NCBI RefSeq assembly: GCF_002964785.1
Contig: NZ_PQCC01000004.1
Span: forward strand, 248,001 to 312,000
Direction of reading: 5' to 3'
DNA length: 64,000 nt
Source of the DNA: Pseudoalteromonas sp. T1lg48
Lineage (GTDB): Bacteria > Pseudomonadota > Gammaproteobacteria > Enterobacterales > Alteromonadaceae
Below, piece after piece: positions 37,221 through 46,083 of the stretch. A model generated the notes under the pieces. The model searched no databases, was not told the origin of the DNA, and saw only the letters and a list, made by a program, of their open reading frames with translations. Positions within the stretch are counted from its first letter, which is position 1, and each line of letters begins with the position of its first letter. The position numbers were made by a program, and so were the translations under genes.

Positions 37221-37935
37221 AGTTGAGCAGGAGCTGAGCGCACTAAAACAAGAAGTGAGTGAGCTAAAAAAACAGCTGGCGATTATAGGTAGCCAGGTCA
37301 AGGACATTCACAATATTGCTCTTGACTCGCAGCGACCTCAACACAAAACCCTAACAACGCAAGAGAACTTTGATGGCGACGGTGCATTAGCAAACCTCGG
37401 CGAAGCTACAGCAGGCTTAGCCATTGTCGAGTTTTCTGATTACCAATGCCCCTACTGTAAACGTTATATAGACACCACATTTACCAAACTTAAAACCAAC
37501 TTTATCGACAAGGGTAAGGTAAAATATATCGCCCGGGATTTCCCGCTGGCGTTCCACAAACAGGCCAAGGGAGCTGCGGTAGCAGCTAACTGCAGTTTAC
37601 AACAGGGTGCCTATTGGCCGATGCGCGAACGGCTGTTTAACAACATGCGTCAACTGGGCGATGAGTTGTACCAAAGCAGCGCCGAGCAACTGTCGCTTGA
37701 CATGGATCAGTTTGCCAAGTGTCTTGAAGATGAAAAAGTACTTGCCAAGGTGGAGCAGGACATTACCTATGGCTCGTCATTAGGCATCCGCGGTACCCCC
37801 AGCTTCTTAATCGGTAAGGTGGAGGACGGTCGTCTGCTCAACCCAACCTTGCTGGTCGGTGCACAAAGCTATGAAACCTTTGCCGCCGTATTAAACGAAT
37901 TGGCCGCCGCTCCGGTTCAAGAGGCTGGAGAATAA
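37180..37935 (+). CDS. DsbA family thioredoxin-like protein
   Basis: The DsbA/Com1-like disulfide oxidoreductase has 251 residues as read. An N-terminal coiled coil (ELSALKQEVSELKKQLAII, about residues 14-40) precedes a thioredoxin fold with the active site CPYC in YQCPYCKRY (about residue 90) and the cis-Pro loop in GIRGTPSFLIG. As read from 37180 it lacks a signal peptide, which is odd for a periplasmic oxidoreductase. The upstream leader ORF at 37125 probably supplies it after correction of a single-base insertion near 37217. It is likely a periplasmic thiol oxidase or isomerase. Confidence 0.85.
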   Translation: MPVKQRHKTAIQSKVEQELSALKQEVSELKKQLAIIGSQVKDIHNIALDSQRPQHKTLTTQENFDGDGALANLGEATAGLAIVEFSDYQCPYCKRYIDTTFTKLKTNFIDKGKVKYIARDFPLAFHKQAKGAAVAANCSLQQGAYWPMRERLFNNMRQLGDELYQSSAEQLSLDMDQFAKCLEDEKVLAKVEQDITYGSSLGIRGTPSFLIGKVEDGRLLNPTLLVGAQSYETFAAVLNELAAAPVQEAGE

Positions 37936-37947
37936 CATACCTTTTCT

Positions 37948-37998
37948 GATAGCGCGGCAGGGCGAGCCCAAGTCAGCGACGCGCTATCACTCCTTTTT
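37948..37998 (+). terminator. Candidate terminator after the DsbA-like gene
   Basis: GATAGCGCG (37948-37956) and CGCGCTATC (37980-37988) form a nine-base stem with a 23-base loop, followed by CTCCTTTTTA. The long loop makes this a weaker call. Confidence 0.5.
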
Positions 37999-38550
37999 AC
38001 GATGACAGCGGAGTAACCCCTCATTCTTATCGTCGTCTTGCCTTTATCTCTCGATAGTTCTGACTTCACCCCATATACACCCTTGCATTGAACACAATTT
38101 CACCAAGCAGAACCGACTCACTTGACCTAAAAGTGTTCGTAACTGTTCACCACCAATAACTGACTGCCACGTAATACAAATAACCCATTGATATTTTTAT
38201 AATTAATTAAAGAATTAAAGACTTAATCCCCTATTGTTTTGCGCATAGTGTTACACCAGTGAAACACTCATACCGAATAAACACATCCAAAAACAAATAA
38301 ATTCCAATAAAAACATATAGATAAAAGGTTGGCGTAATGCTTGCTCTTAATCGTTCTAGATAAGGTTCTGCGCTATGGACACCACTTAGATATGAGCCGC
38401 CATAGACAGTAGCTAGACACGGCAAAAACGCCGAAATCTGTAGTAAAGGAAAGTACTCACTTTTATCGAAATGATGTCTTATTCCGCAGTTAAAAGTGAT
38501 GGACTTACGTGAGGTTTAATCAAAATTAACGATTGACTGAGGTCATGATT
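37999..38550 (+). other. Long leader upstream of the surface repeat protein, with nested hairpins
   Basis: This stretch of about 550 bases has no defensible gene. Its right half can fold into several hairpins: CTATGG with CCATAG (about 38372-38407), ACAG with CTGT enclosing CGGC-AAAAAC-GCCG (about 38409-38444), and CACTTTTA with TAAAAGTG (about 38459-38500). The hairpins end about 50 bases before the start codon, so an RNA leader with a regulatory fold is possible. It does not match a riboswitch class I know. Confidence 0.4.
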
Positions 38551-40836
38551 ATGAAACGATTTAACTGTAAGCAGCTTGTCCGGGCCTTGGGTGTCGCTCT
38601 GATAAGCGCCGCCAGCCTATATGGCATTAGCACCACACCCGCACACGCATCCTTCTTCCCGCAGCAAAATAATGAGGCCTGTATGGCCGAGCAAGCGGGG
38701 TTTGCCCTTAATTGTACCGCCAATGACGTCAGGGTCAGTAAGGTCGACAATGTAAGAAACCTTGATGGCTCCGAAGGGGTTGAATGTAACCTCGGAGAGC
38801 TATTCACCTTTAAAGCCGATGTTACCATTACCACCACAGCCAATAGGCGCTATGACTATTCGGTCTATTTGCCCGAAGGTCCTTGGAGCGCTCAGGACTT
38901 TAATACGAGTAACACCTGCTCTATTTTGATTGGTCAAAATGATCTTCCAGGGGTTGACCTTGAAGAGGGTCTAGACGCCTGTGCCGATATCAGTAAAGCC
39001 GCAGGCTTTAGCCCAACGCACCTATATGCCGGTGAAACCATCACCATGTTCTGTCGCGACGATGATAATTCGGGTAAGGCCGAGTTTAACTATTGCGCCG
39101 CCTGGCACAATAAAGAAGACGCCGATTGTTCAATAGCCGACCCAGCAGCACCGGGCACGCCGTCCAAGTGTCGCTGTGATTCGTTTGACATAGATGTATT
39201 TATCAAACCCAATCCGCCAACCATTGTGAAAGACCTGGTGAGCACCGACACACGCCCAGAACCGGGTGGCACCTATACCTTTGATCTCAGCTTTACCAAC
39301 CCCAATGCGGAAACCGCTTTGTATATCACAGGCCTTGAAGATAAGGTAGACACAGGCGCCGATGGCAGTTTTGAAACCACCTTGGATCTCTGGGGCGCCA
39401 CCGGCGCTGCGGGGGGAGCAGATGGCATCTACCTGACCGCCAGCAACTGTTCACAACCAGGTCCGGATGCAGATGGAAAGCCCGGCTATATCGCCCCCAG
39501 TGGCAGCTATAGCTGTCAGTTCACAGTGCATATAGTAGATACGGATCTGCCCGACGATCAAAGTCCAGAGCTTTACAACGACCTTATTAAGGTGACCTTG
39601 GAAGACAAAAACGGTACAGCTGTGACCAACGGCAATAGCTGTGCGGCGGTCGGCGGCATCGATGGCGACCACTGTAGTAATGTTGAACAGGTCAACGTTA
39701 CCAACTTGCCACCTACTATCAGCGTGCTGAAAACTGCCAACCCAACACAAGTTCCCGAGTCGGGTGCTGACGTGACCTACACCATCGAAGTCACCAACAC
39801 TTCGGATGCATGGGATTCACCCGTACTTCTAACCTACTTGATGGATGACAAATTCGGTAATTTAGATGGCCAAGGTAGCTGTGCTATCGGCGGCTACATT
39901 GCCCAGGGTGCAACCTATACCTGTAGCTTCACTGAATTTATCAGCGGCACAGGCGCCGGCTCGCACACCAATACGGCCACCGCCAAAGCCACGGATAACG
40001 AACTGGACGAAGCTATGGCTTCCGAATCGGAAACCGTGCAAATCAACGATATCCCGTCGTCAATCGCGCTGGAAAAAACCGCCGATCCTATCGAAGTGCT
40101 TGAAACTGGTGACGATCCTAGTCAGGTTCGTACCGTAGACTTTACCTTCGAATTTAGTGTCGATGCCAGCGGTGTTGATAATGTCTTCTTCGAAACCCTT
40201 AACGACAACATGTTCGGCGATCTCACCGGTGACTGTTGGGTAGACATGCTCGATGGCAGCCCCATTACAGCTGTGCCACTTGCTGGCTTTGAGTTAGCCC
40301 CAGGACATAACGCAAGCTGTACCATTCCACTGGATCTAACCGGTAACGCCGGCGACATCCATGTTAACGTGGCCACCATCAACGGTACCGACGAAGATGG
40401 TCAGCCAGTCGAAGCGATGGATGACGCCACTGTGACCTTTATTCCTGGCGATCCTGCAACCGACATGAAGTTTGCTGCCAGCATGCTAGTGGTAATCGAG
40501 CTGCAAAATGCCGGTATCGAAAACGTCAACTTGACCCTACTTACCGTGGGCGGTGCCAATGTCTTCGGCAACCAGGCAACACCAGGGTTTAGGTTACTTA
40601 ACAGCGGCGGTACGTTCGACAGCGTATTGTACCCCGCCTGTGCTCTGAACCAAGAACTCACCTATAATGGCTCACCAGGCGACACCTACGCCTGCGCCTT
40701 TACAATCGAGTTCATTCCGGGTCTGGAAAATACCCTGCCCATCAACTTCCTCAACAGCGTAGTTGCTACGGTTGAAGACGATGAAGGGGACTCTTCTACT
40801 AATGACGTGTTGATTCAGGTCATTACCCAAGAATAG
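38551..40836 (+). CDS. Secreted protein with DUF11-like repeats
   Basis: The secreted protein of about 761 residues has a Sec signal peptide (RALGVALISAASLYGIS to PAHA). The N-terminal quarter is Cys-rich (several CxxC-like pairs, e.g. SKCRCDSFD). Then come three or four repeat units of 110-130 residues that begin with PTIVKDLVSTDTRPEPGG, PTISVLKTANPTQVPESG and SSIALEKTADPIEVLETG, the form of DUF11/CARDB-like Ig domains. Acidic overall, no catalytic motif and no sorting signal seen; an extracellular or outer-surface structural role is likely. GAGG lies eight bases before the ATG at 38551. Confidence 0.8.
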   Translation: MKRFNCKQLVRALGVALISAASLYGISTTPAHASFFPQQNNEACMAEQAGFALNCTANDVRVSKVDNVRNLDGSEGVECNLGELFTFKADVTITTTANRRYDYSVYLPEGPWSAQDFNTSNTCSILIGQNDLPGVDLEEGLDACADISKAAGFSPTHLYAGETITMFCRDDDNSGKAEFNYCAAWHNKEDADCSIADPAAPGTPSKCRCDSFDIDVFIKPNPPTIVKDLVSTDTRPEPGGTYTFDLSFTNPNAETALYITGLEDKVDTGADGSFETTLDLWGATGAAGGADGIYLTASNCSQPGPDADGKPGYIAPSGSYSCQFTVHIVDTDLPDDQSPELYNDLIKVTLEDKNGTAVTNGNSCAAVGGIDGDHCSNVEQVNVTNLPPTISVLKTANPTQVPESGADVTYTIEVTNTSDAWDSPVLLTYLMDDKFGNLDGQGSCAIGGYIAQGATYTCSFTEFISGTGAGSHTNTATAKATDNELDEAMASESETVQINDIPSSIALEKTADPIEVLETGDDPSQVRTVDFTFEFSVDASGVDNVFFETLNDNMFGDLTGDCWVDMLDGSPITAVPLAGFELAPGHNASCTIPLDLTGNAGDIHVNVATINGTDEDGQPVEAMDDATVTFIPGDPATDMKFAASMLVVIELQNAGIENVNLTLLTVGGANVFGNQATPGFRLLNSGGTFDSVLYPACALNQELTYNGSPGDTYACAFTIEFIPGLENTLPINFLNSVVATVEDDEGDSSTNDVLIQVITQE

Positions 40837-40870
40837 TCAGCGGGTAAACAACAATCTGGAGAATATAAAC

Positions 40871-40903
40871 AAAAAAGCCGGGGCAACTGCCCCGGTTTTT
40901 TTT
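40871..40903. terminator. Bidirectional terminator between two secreted-protein genes
   Basis: CCGGGGCA-AC-TGCCCCGG has an A run before it and eight T after it. It serves both convergent genes. Confidence 0.92.
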
Positions 40904-40922
40904 GCAATAGTAGTGAGAAGGT

Positions 40923-43900
40923 TTAACGTTTCCCCTTCCCTTTATTACCACCACCTGTGCTGCCACCGTCGCTGGCTAGAGTAACATTTACCGTCGCAGA
41001 TGACTGTAATTGACCATCACTAATGGTATAGCTAAAGCTATCACCGTCTTTAAAATTCTTCGCCGGCGTATATTTAATACGGCCATCACTTAGCACCTGC
41101 ACACTGCCCTTTGCACCTTGAGTCACGCTCTTAACCATCAGCGTATCGCCGTCGATATCCTTGTCGTTGCCAAGCACATTGATGTAAATGGCCGTTTTAG
41201 CGGTCAGCGTTGCAGAATCACTATAGGCAACCGGTGCATTGTTTTGTTGCTGTGCCACACGGTAAACCAAGGTACTGGTGCTGCTGTAAGCCGTATTTGC
41301 TACGTCCTTAGCCGTCAAGATCAGATTATAACTACCGGCGCTGGCGCTGGTCGGTGACATCACGCTCACGCTGACCGTTGTGCTGGCGCCACTGGCCAGG
41401 GTCACCGAACTGTTACTGGCACTCCAACCGCTTGGCGTAGCAATGCTCAGGTTATAGGTCGCATCGGCACAGTCCTGATTCTGGTTGGTGATTTCTACGT
41501 TATAGCGTTGCACGGTGCCCGCATCAACTTCAGCGCCTAGTGCGTCAGCCACATTCAGTTTAGGTGCCGCTAATTGACAACTGGCCACCGGTGCCGCCAC
41601 CTGATAAGTCGCGCTTGCTGAGCTCTGATAGCCGCCGTTATCACGCTTTAGCGCAACCAGGCTAAAGTTATATACACCGGCATTGGCATCCGCAGCGGAA
41701 GTAACGCTGACGCTCACCGTTTGTGATTGACCCGGCAACAAATTCACACTCGGGCTTGTCGCTTTCCAACCTGCAGGTAAGCTTGCCTTTACATCAAAGG
41801 TCGACGCAGCACAGTTCGCATCATCCTTGTTGGTTAGTGTGCCCTTATAGGTAACCACAGTGCCCGCAGCCACCTCGGCAGAGCTATTGTTAAGCAAGGT
41901 CCATTGCGGATTTGCCGATACACAGGCGGCCACAGGCGCTTCAACCACATAAGAAGCAGTGGTACTGGCTTGATAACGGCTATCGCTGGTATTTACGCCG
42001 TTGATAGTGACATCATAGAAACCGTCGGTGGCGGTGCTGCTTGAGGTTACGCTTACATTGACCGTAGTACTTTGACCCGGCGCCAAGCTCACCGATTGCT
42101 GCGTTGCATTCCAACCCGACGGTACTTGCGCAGAAACGCTGTAATTGCTGTTGCCACACTCGGCGCTGTCGTTATTGGTTAAGGTCGCGCTATAAGAAAC
42201 GGTTTCACCCGGCGCAGCCCAAACACTGCCGTTAGACGCCAGCGCGATGCTTGGCTGCGCAGCAATACAGCTTTGCTGTGCTGAATAGCTGATATTAACA
42301 CCCACACCCGAGCTATTGGCCCACTCAGTGGTGATGGTGACACCAGCCTCGGCATCATTATAGCTTTTACCACTGATCAGAGCGGCATCGTCCAAGTCAT
42401 AGATAGAACTAAGTGGCGTCATATCCAGCAGTTGGCTGCTGCGAATGTCTTCGGCTGAGCTGTTAAGGTGCACTAACACCCCTTGAGTTACTGGCTTACC
42501 TGCTAAAAAGCTGTCGAAGCCCGTGCCTTGACGATATTCCAGGTAGTAGTAAAGCGGCTCACCCGTGGTGGCATCGGTACCACGGCGTACCTTCAAGCCC
42601 TTGGCGTGACCTTGTGAGGCTTGCTCATAAGGCTCCAACTGATAACTTCCATCCACATCGGCGGTAATGATTTCGCCGCGCCCTGCCGTTAACCAGCCCA
42701 GTCGCTCTTTGTTGAACACATTGAAGTGCCCTTCGGATTTACCCATAATATCCAGGGTGTCGCCATAGGTAATGGCAACACAGTCGTCGCTGAGATAACC
42801 ACTACCACAATTTAGTCGTTTAGCGTGTTTAAGACCCAGGTTATGGCCCAACTCGTGACCTATGGTCATCAAGTTCAGCTCACCGTTTAACCAAGCACGC
42901 GAAGGATTACCGCCAACGGTTCCTTGACCACGCCACGTACAGCTATCGTTTTTAGGTAGCATATAGACCAGACGCTGATACTGGCTTAGGTCGATACCAT
43001 TGTCTTCGGCCACCTGTTGGGCATACTTATCCATGCCAAAATAATCACAGGTCGTGTCGATAGGCATGGTGTAATAACCGCGCACATCACCCGTGAGCCA
43101 GGTTTGGCCATAGGAGGCTTCTTTGTAATAGTCGTTAACGCGGCCAAACACCATGTCTTCGACTTCCTGCGCCGTCCAAGGGCGGGCACTTGCGTTGTCC
43201 TGGAAGTTCAGCATCAGTACCAGTACTTTTTGCTCACCCGTGGTGCCGGTCAGTGCGGCCTGAGTAGAAACGCTGGTGCTTTCAATGTCGCCACCGGCGG
43301 CAAGCACCTCTAGGTTATTCTGTTCTTCGCCCAGTACTAGTGACGTTTGCGTGTTTTCCTGCTCACCATTGTTAAATTGCCAGCCCTTAACGCGCACCTT
43401 GGCACCCGATTGCAATAAATGGGTATCGATATTGTCCGGTACAAATAGCTGTACCTTTTTGTTTGCGGTAGTTAGGTAGTAGCTTAGGCGGGTTTGGCCC
43501 GGTTGCTCTGAATCTTCATACACCAGCTCCAGCTCACCGACTAGCTCGGCTTGCTGTGCTAACTTAGCTTCGATATGAGCGGGCATGCCGTTACGCTTGG
43601 CTTTGGGCATTATGGTGCGCAATGCAGCATTGGCATCAAGTTTCAACAAAGCGTATTGACTTGCCTGGCGCTCTGCAACGAGTTCTTGAAGCTGTTGTTC
43701 AAAAGCAGCCTCGGCACCCTTGGTGCCTTTCTTTGCACGGCGAAGCTCACCCATGCTAGCGGCAAGCTCCAGGGTTTGTTGCTCTAATTGCACCGTACTG
43801 GCCTGTGCGTTTGCAGCATAAAGGTTATTTGAGGTAAAGCCCAAAGTAGTTGCCAAAAGTCCTAGGCCACAGGCTTTTAAAACAGAAGAAGAAAGTTTAT

Positions 43901-43931
43901 TAGGCGCTACGACGCCTTTAGTTATAGTCAC
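40923..43931 (-). CDS. Secreted M11-type zinc metalloprotease with NEW3 and Ig-like repeats
   Basis: The 1002-residue extracellular protease has a signal peptide (ACGLGLLATTLGFTS to ANA), a propeptide of about 200 residues, then a gametolysin-like (M11) catalytic domain with HELGHNLGLKH at about 357-367. After about residue 560 come three similar domains of about 100 residues of the NEW3/NPCBM-associated type, each with a SG-W motif and PGQS turns (PSGWNATQQSVSLAPGQS, PAGWKATSPSVNLLPGQS, PSGWSASNSSVTLASGAS). Then follows a cadherin/Ig-like unit with NDKDIDGDTLMVKSVTQG and a short Gly/Lys tail. The start is GTG at 43931 with GAGAGG eight bases upstream. A c-di-GMP riboswitch lies in its leader. 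Confidence 0.9.
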   Translation of the reverse strand: MTITKGVVAPNKLSSSVLKACGLGLLATTLGFTSNNLYAANAQASTVQLEQQTLELAASMGELRRAKKGTKGAEAAFEQQLQELVAERQASQYALLKLDANAALRTIMPKAKRNGMPAHIEAKLAQQAELVGELELVYEDSEQPGQTRLSYYLTTANKKVQLFVPDNIDTHLLQSGAKVRVKGWQFNNGEQENTQTSLVLGEEQNNLEVLAAGGDIESTSVSTQAALTGTTGEQKVLVLMLNFQDNASARPWTAQEVEDMVFGRVNDYYKEASYGQTWLTGDVRGYYTMPIDTTCDYFGMDKYAQQVAEDNGIDLSQYQRLVYMLPKNDSCTWRGQGTVGGNPSRAWLNGELNLMTIGHELGHNLGLKHAKRLNCGSGYLSDDCVAITYGDTLDIMGKSEGHFNVFNKERLGWLTAGRGEIITADVDGSYQLEPYEQASQGHAKGLKVRRGTDATTGEPLYYYLEYRQGTGFDSFLAGKPVTQGVLVHLNSSAEDIRSSQLLDMTPLSSIYDLDDAALISGKSYNDAEAGVTITTEWANSSGVGVNISYSAQQSCIAAQPSIALASNGSVWAAPGETVSYSATLTNNDSAECGNSNYSVSAQVPSGWNATQQSVSLAPGQSTTVNVSVTSSSTATDGFYDVTINGVNTSDSRYQASTTASYVVEAPVAACVSANPQWTLLNNSSAEVAAGTVVTYKGTLTNKDDANCAASTFDVKASLPAGWKATSPSVNLLPGQSQTVSVSVTSAADANAGVYNFSLVALKRDNGGYQSSASATYQVAAPVASCQLAAPKLNVADALGAEVDAGTVQRYNVEITNQNQDCADATYNLSIATPSGWSASNSSVTLASGASTTVSVSVMSPTSASAGSYNLILTAKDVANTAYSSTSTLVYRVAQQQNNAPVAYSDSATLTAKTAIYINVLGNDKDIDGDTLMVKSVTQGAKGSVQVLSDGRIKYTPAKNFKDGDSFSYTISDGQLQSSATVNVTLASDGGSTGGGNKGKGKR

Positions 43932-43961
43932 TACTAGAACCTCTCAAAGTTTATACATCAC

Positions 43962-44104
43962 TTCGAAAGCTCTCAGCACAGCGACCGAGCTCTATCAACG
44001 CGCCTCTTTCGGTAACCCAGCTGCCCACCGCCTAAATCAGTTAGGGCCTGTGATTTTGCGTACATTAATTTCGTAATGTTTGCCGTTTCGAGAGTGCTTT
44101 CGAA
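43962..44104 (-). promoter_or_regulatory. Candidate expression platform of the c-di-GMP riboswitch
   Basis: The 5' flank of the aptamer, TTCGAAAGCACTCTC (44104-44090), is complementary to GAGAGCTTTCGAA (43974-43962) downstream of it. The 5' arm overlaps the base of the aptamer, so pairing of the two arms would compete with the ligand-bound fold. The downstream arm is about 30 bases before the GTG, near the ribosome binding site. Confidence 0.6.
44002..44095 (-). promoter_or_regulatory. Cyclic di-GMP-I (GEMM) riboswitch aptamer
   Basis: Read on the minus strand, the leader of the metalloprotease has the conserved GEMM parts in order: CGGCAAAC, a short stem with a GAAA loop (ATTACGAAATTAAT), ACGCAAA, a second stem GCCCTAA-CTGA-TTTAGGC, then GGGCAGCTGGGTTACCGA. 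These match the consensus of the class I c-di-GMP aptamer at its ligand-contacting segments. It lies 70 to 165 bases before the GTG start. Confidence 0.9.
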
Positions 44105-44142
44105 TCTTACTTCATGGACCATTGGGATCCAAACGAAGGCGC

Positions 44143-44172
44143 ATTCTAACAAGGTGATTTAAAGATTCTCAA
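44143..44172 (-). promoter_or_regulatory. Predicted promoter of the riboswitch-metalloprotease mRNA
   Basis: TTGAGA (44172-44167) and TAGAAT (44148-44143) are separated by 18 bases on the minus strand, placing the transcript start about 30 bases before the aptamer. Confidence 0.6.
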
Positions 44173-44637
44173 TGGTGAAATTGATCTTTTTTTAGACGAT
44201 TTTTGAAACTTTTTATAAATCAATGGACAAGAAACGAACAAATTTGTAACTGAACAAGCCGTTCAGGATAAAAATGCGTTAAAAAGACGTTTTTTAGATA
44301 AAAATCTCGATTAACATCAACTGAACAGGGGATTTAGCTGGTATTTGCACACAATGCAGAAACGGCTCACACCAATACGCATGCTATTAAAGGTACAGCA
44401 GAGCCGCAGTAAAAGTAAAATCAATACATATTAACAAGTTGTATTTAATGGTTTTTTAAAACTAATTGTATGTTTATTGTGCAGAAAATAACATTCCTCT
44501 CATAAAACCGTCAAATTCAGCTAACTGCCTAATGAGGCAAGGCTTTTCGATCGGCTTAATAGTTCCTTTAGGGTTCCTATTGGCGCTTTAAACAACCTAT
44601 ATTTCGGTAATAAATTACCCAGCAAAGAGACGGCGTC
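44173..44637. other. AT-rich intergenic region
   Basis: About 465 bases lie between the riboswitch promoter and the RNase Z stop. No ORF with a ribosome binding site, no clear terminator and no repeat was seen here. Confidence 0.4.
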
Positions 44638-45603
44638 TTATTCTGGGTTAAAACCCTCCCGCACGACTCCTGCTTGCGCGTTTTTATCCACCTCGACTAT
44701 CATGCCATCGGTGGCCAAAAAAAGCCGACCTGAATACTCGGCCTTGGCCTCAGCGATCAGTGGCTTCATGCCCTCTCCAGGAGCATAGCGCGCACTAAAG
44801 TGAGTAAGCAGTAAGGCTGGCAGTTTGTGTTCTTGTGCATAGGCGCTGATACGCTGTACATCGCTGTGGCCGGTATGCGCACCAACCTTTCGTAAGTCCG
44901 CAGCCAAAAAGGTGGCTTCATGAACCAGCAGATGCACGCCGGCAATCACAGGGTCTAAAAAAGACGGCGCCTCGTTATCACCACAGATAATGATCACCCT
45001 GGGCTGCCAGGCTAAATAGGTGTAGTCATCGGCAGACAAAAGTGTGCCTTGGTAGCTAACGTCCTCACCTCGCTGCAGCAGGTTATAATGGGGTCCACTG
45101 GCTATGTGTTGCGCTTGAAGTCGGTCAATAGCCAACTTGCGCGGGATCTGAATTTCCGTAAATTTAAAGCCGTAACTTGGCACCCTGTGCTGCAATGGGC
45201 AGCTTTGTACCTCAACCCAACTAAAGGCCTGTTCATTCAGGCGTTCAAGAGCACATAACTCCAGATTAAAGGGCAAACTCCACTCACTCATTGCCATGGC
45301 GGCATGAACAAATTCAAGCACTTCTACAGGCGCCACTATCCTCATGGGGTGGGTGCGCCCCGATAGCCCCGCCGAGGCAATCAGCCCGGGTAAACCGTAG
45401 CAGTGATCGCCATGCTTATGGGTAATAAACACCGCCTCAAGATGATAAAGCGACAGCTTACTTCTTAATATCTGGTGCTGAGTCGCCTCGCCACAATCGA
45501 CGAGATACCAGGGCTTTTGATCGTCACGAAATACGGCATAACCGGAAACATTTCGGCTTCTTGTTGGTGTTCCCGAGCTGCTGCCCAATACCTGTACCTG
45601 CAC
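44638..45603 (-). CDS. rnz: Ribonuclease Z
   Basis: The 321-residue metallo-beta-lactamase-fold endonuclease processes tRNA 3' ends. The zinc motif is THKHGDHCYGLPG, with further ligands in GDNEAPSF, LLVHEATF and LTHFSARY. The N terminus MQVQVLGSSSGTPTRSRN is typical when GTG at 45603 is used; that codon has AGGAG seven bases upstream. The longer frame from a TTG at 45624 covers the ribosome binding site and is rejected. Confidence 0.92.
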   Translation of the reverse strand: MQVQVLGSSSGTPTRSRNVSGYAVFRDDQKPWYLVDCGEATQHQILRSKLSLYHLEAVFITHKHGDHCYGLPGLIASAGLSGRTHPMRIVAPVEVLEFVHAAMAMSEWSLPFNLELCALERLNEQAFSWVEVQSCPLQHRVPSYGFKFTEIQIPRKLAIDRLQAQHIASGPHYNLLQRGEDVSYQGTLLSADDYTYLAWQPRVIIICGDNEAPSFLDPVIAGVHLLVHEATFLAADLRKVGAHTGHSDVQRISAYAQEHKLPALLLTHFSARYAPGEGMKPLIAEAKAEYSGRLFLATDGMIVEVDKNAQAGVVREGFNPE

Positions 45604-45700
45604 ACGCTGACTCCTATTTTTCAACTAAACTCTTTACTTTTACGTCACTTGCCCAAAGATTATAACTAACCCTAGGCCACAAAGAAGCTGGATATCCGTT

Positions 45701-45958
45701 ATGAAAAATGAAATAGACAGTAAAATCCTGCTACGCGCTTACGAGCATATTCAACAATATGGTGAACAAACCGAGCAAGGCAAGTTTTACCAGGGACTAT
45801 ACGCTTATTCCGATGTCGATGGTTACACCTTGTATCTGCAAGGCAGCGGTGTGCTCTTGCGTTTTGGCTTTCATAACACCTATCACCTCGACTATCAAAG
45901 CGACAAGAACAAATCGGATTTTATGAAAAAGCTGTTGAGTATTGGCAAAGAGCCCTAA
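45701..45958 (+). CDS. DUF3081 family protein
   Basis: The 85-residue soluble protein matches the small DUF3081 family of marine gammaproteobacteria (EHIQQYGEQTEQGKFYQGLY, then SDVDGYTLYLQ). No known function. It is a single gene divergent from rnz. Confidence 0.82.
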   Translation: MKNEIDSKILLRAYEHIQQYGEQTEQGKFYQGLYAYSDVDGYTLYLQGSGVLLRFGFHNTYHLDYQSDKNKSDFMKKLLSIGKEP

Positions 45959-46083
45959 CTTCGCCATGCTCATTTTCCCCGCATTTCACCGCTTATAGGC
46001 GCGGATTTGCCGAAACACCATGATCCCAATGGCCATTAATGGTATCTTTGCTCCCATTTGTGACTCCAAGGGATAAATAAGGT

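Noticed and set aside
38231..38425. Minus-strand 64-residue open frame in the leader of the surface protein
   Set aside because: No ribosome binding site, no domain and an AT-rich context; more likely chance.
38330..38520. Second c-di-GMP riboswitch upstream of the DUF11-repeat protein
   Set aside because: The leader has hairpins and a GGCAAAA segment but lacks the GGGTTACC part and the ACGCAAA joining segment of GEMM.
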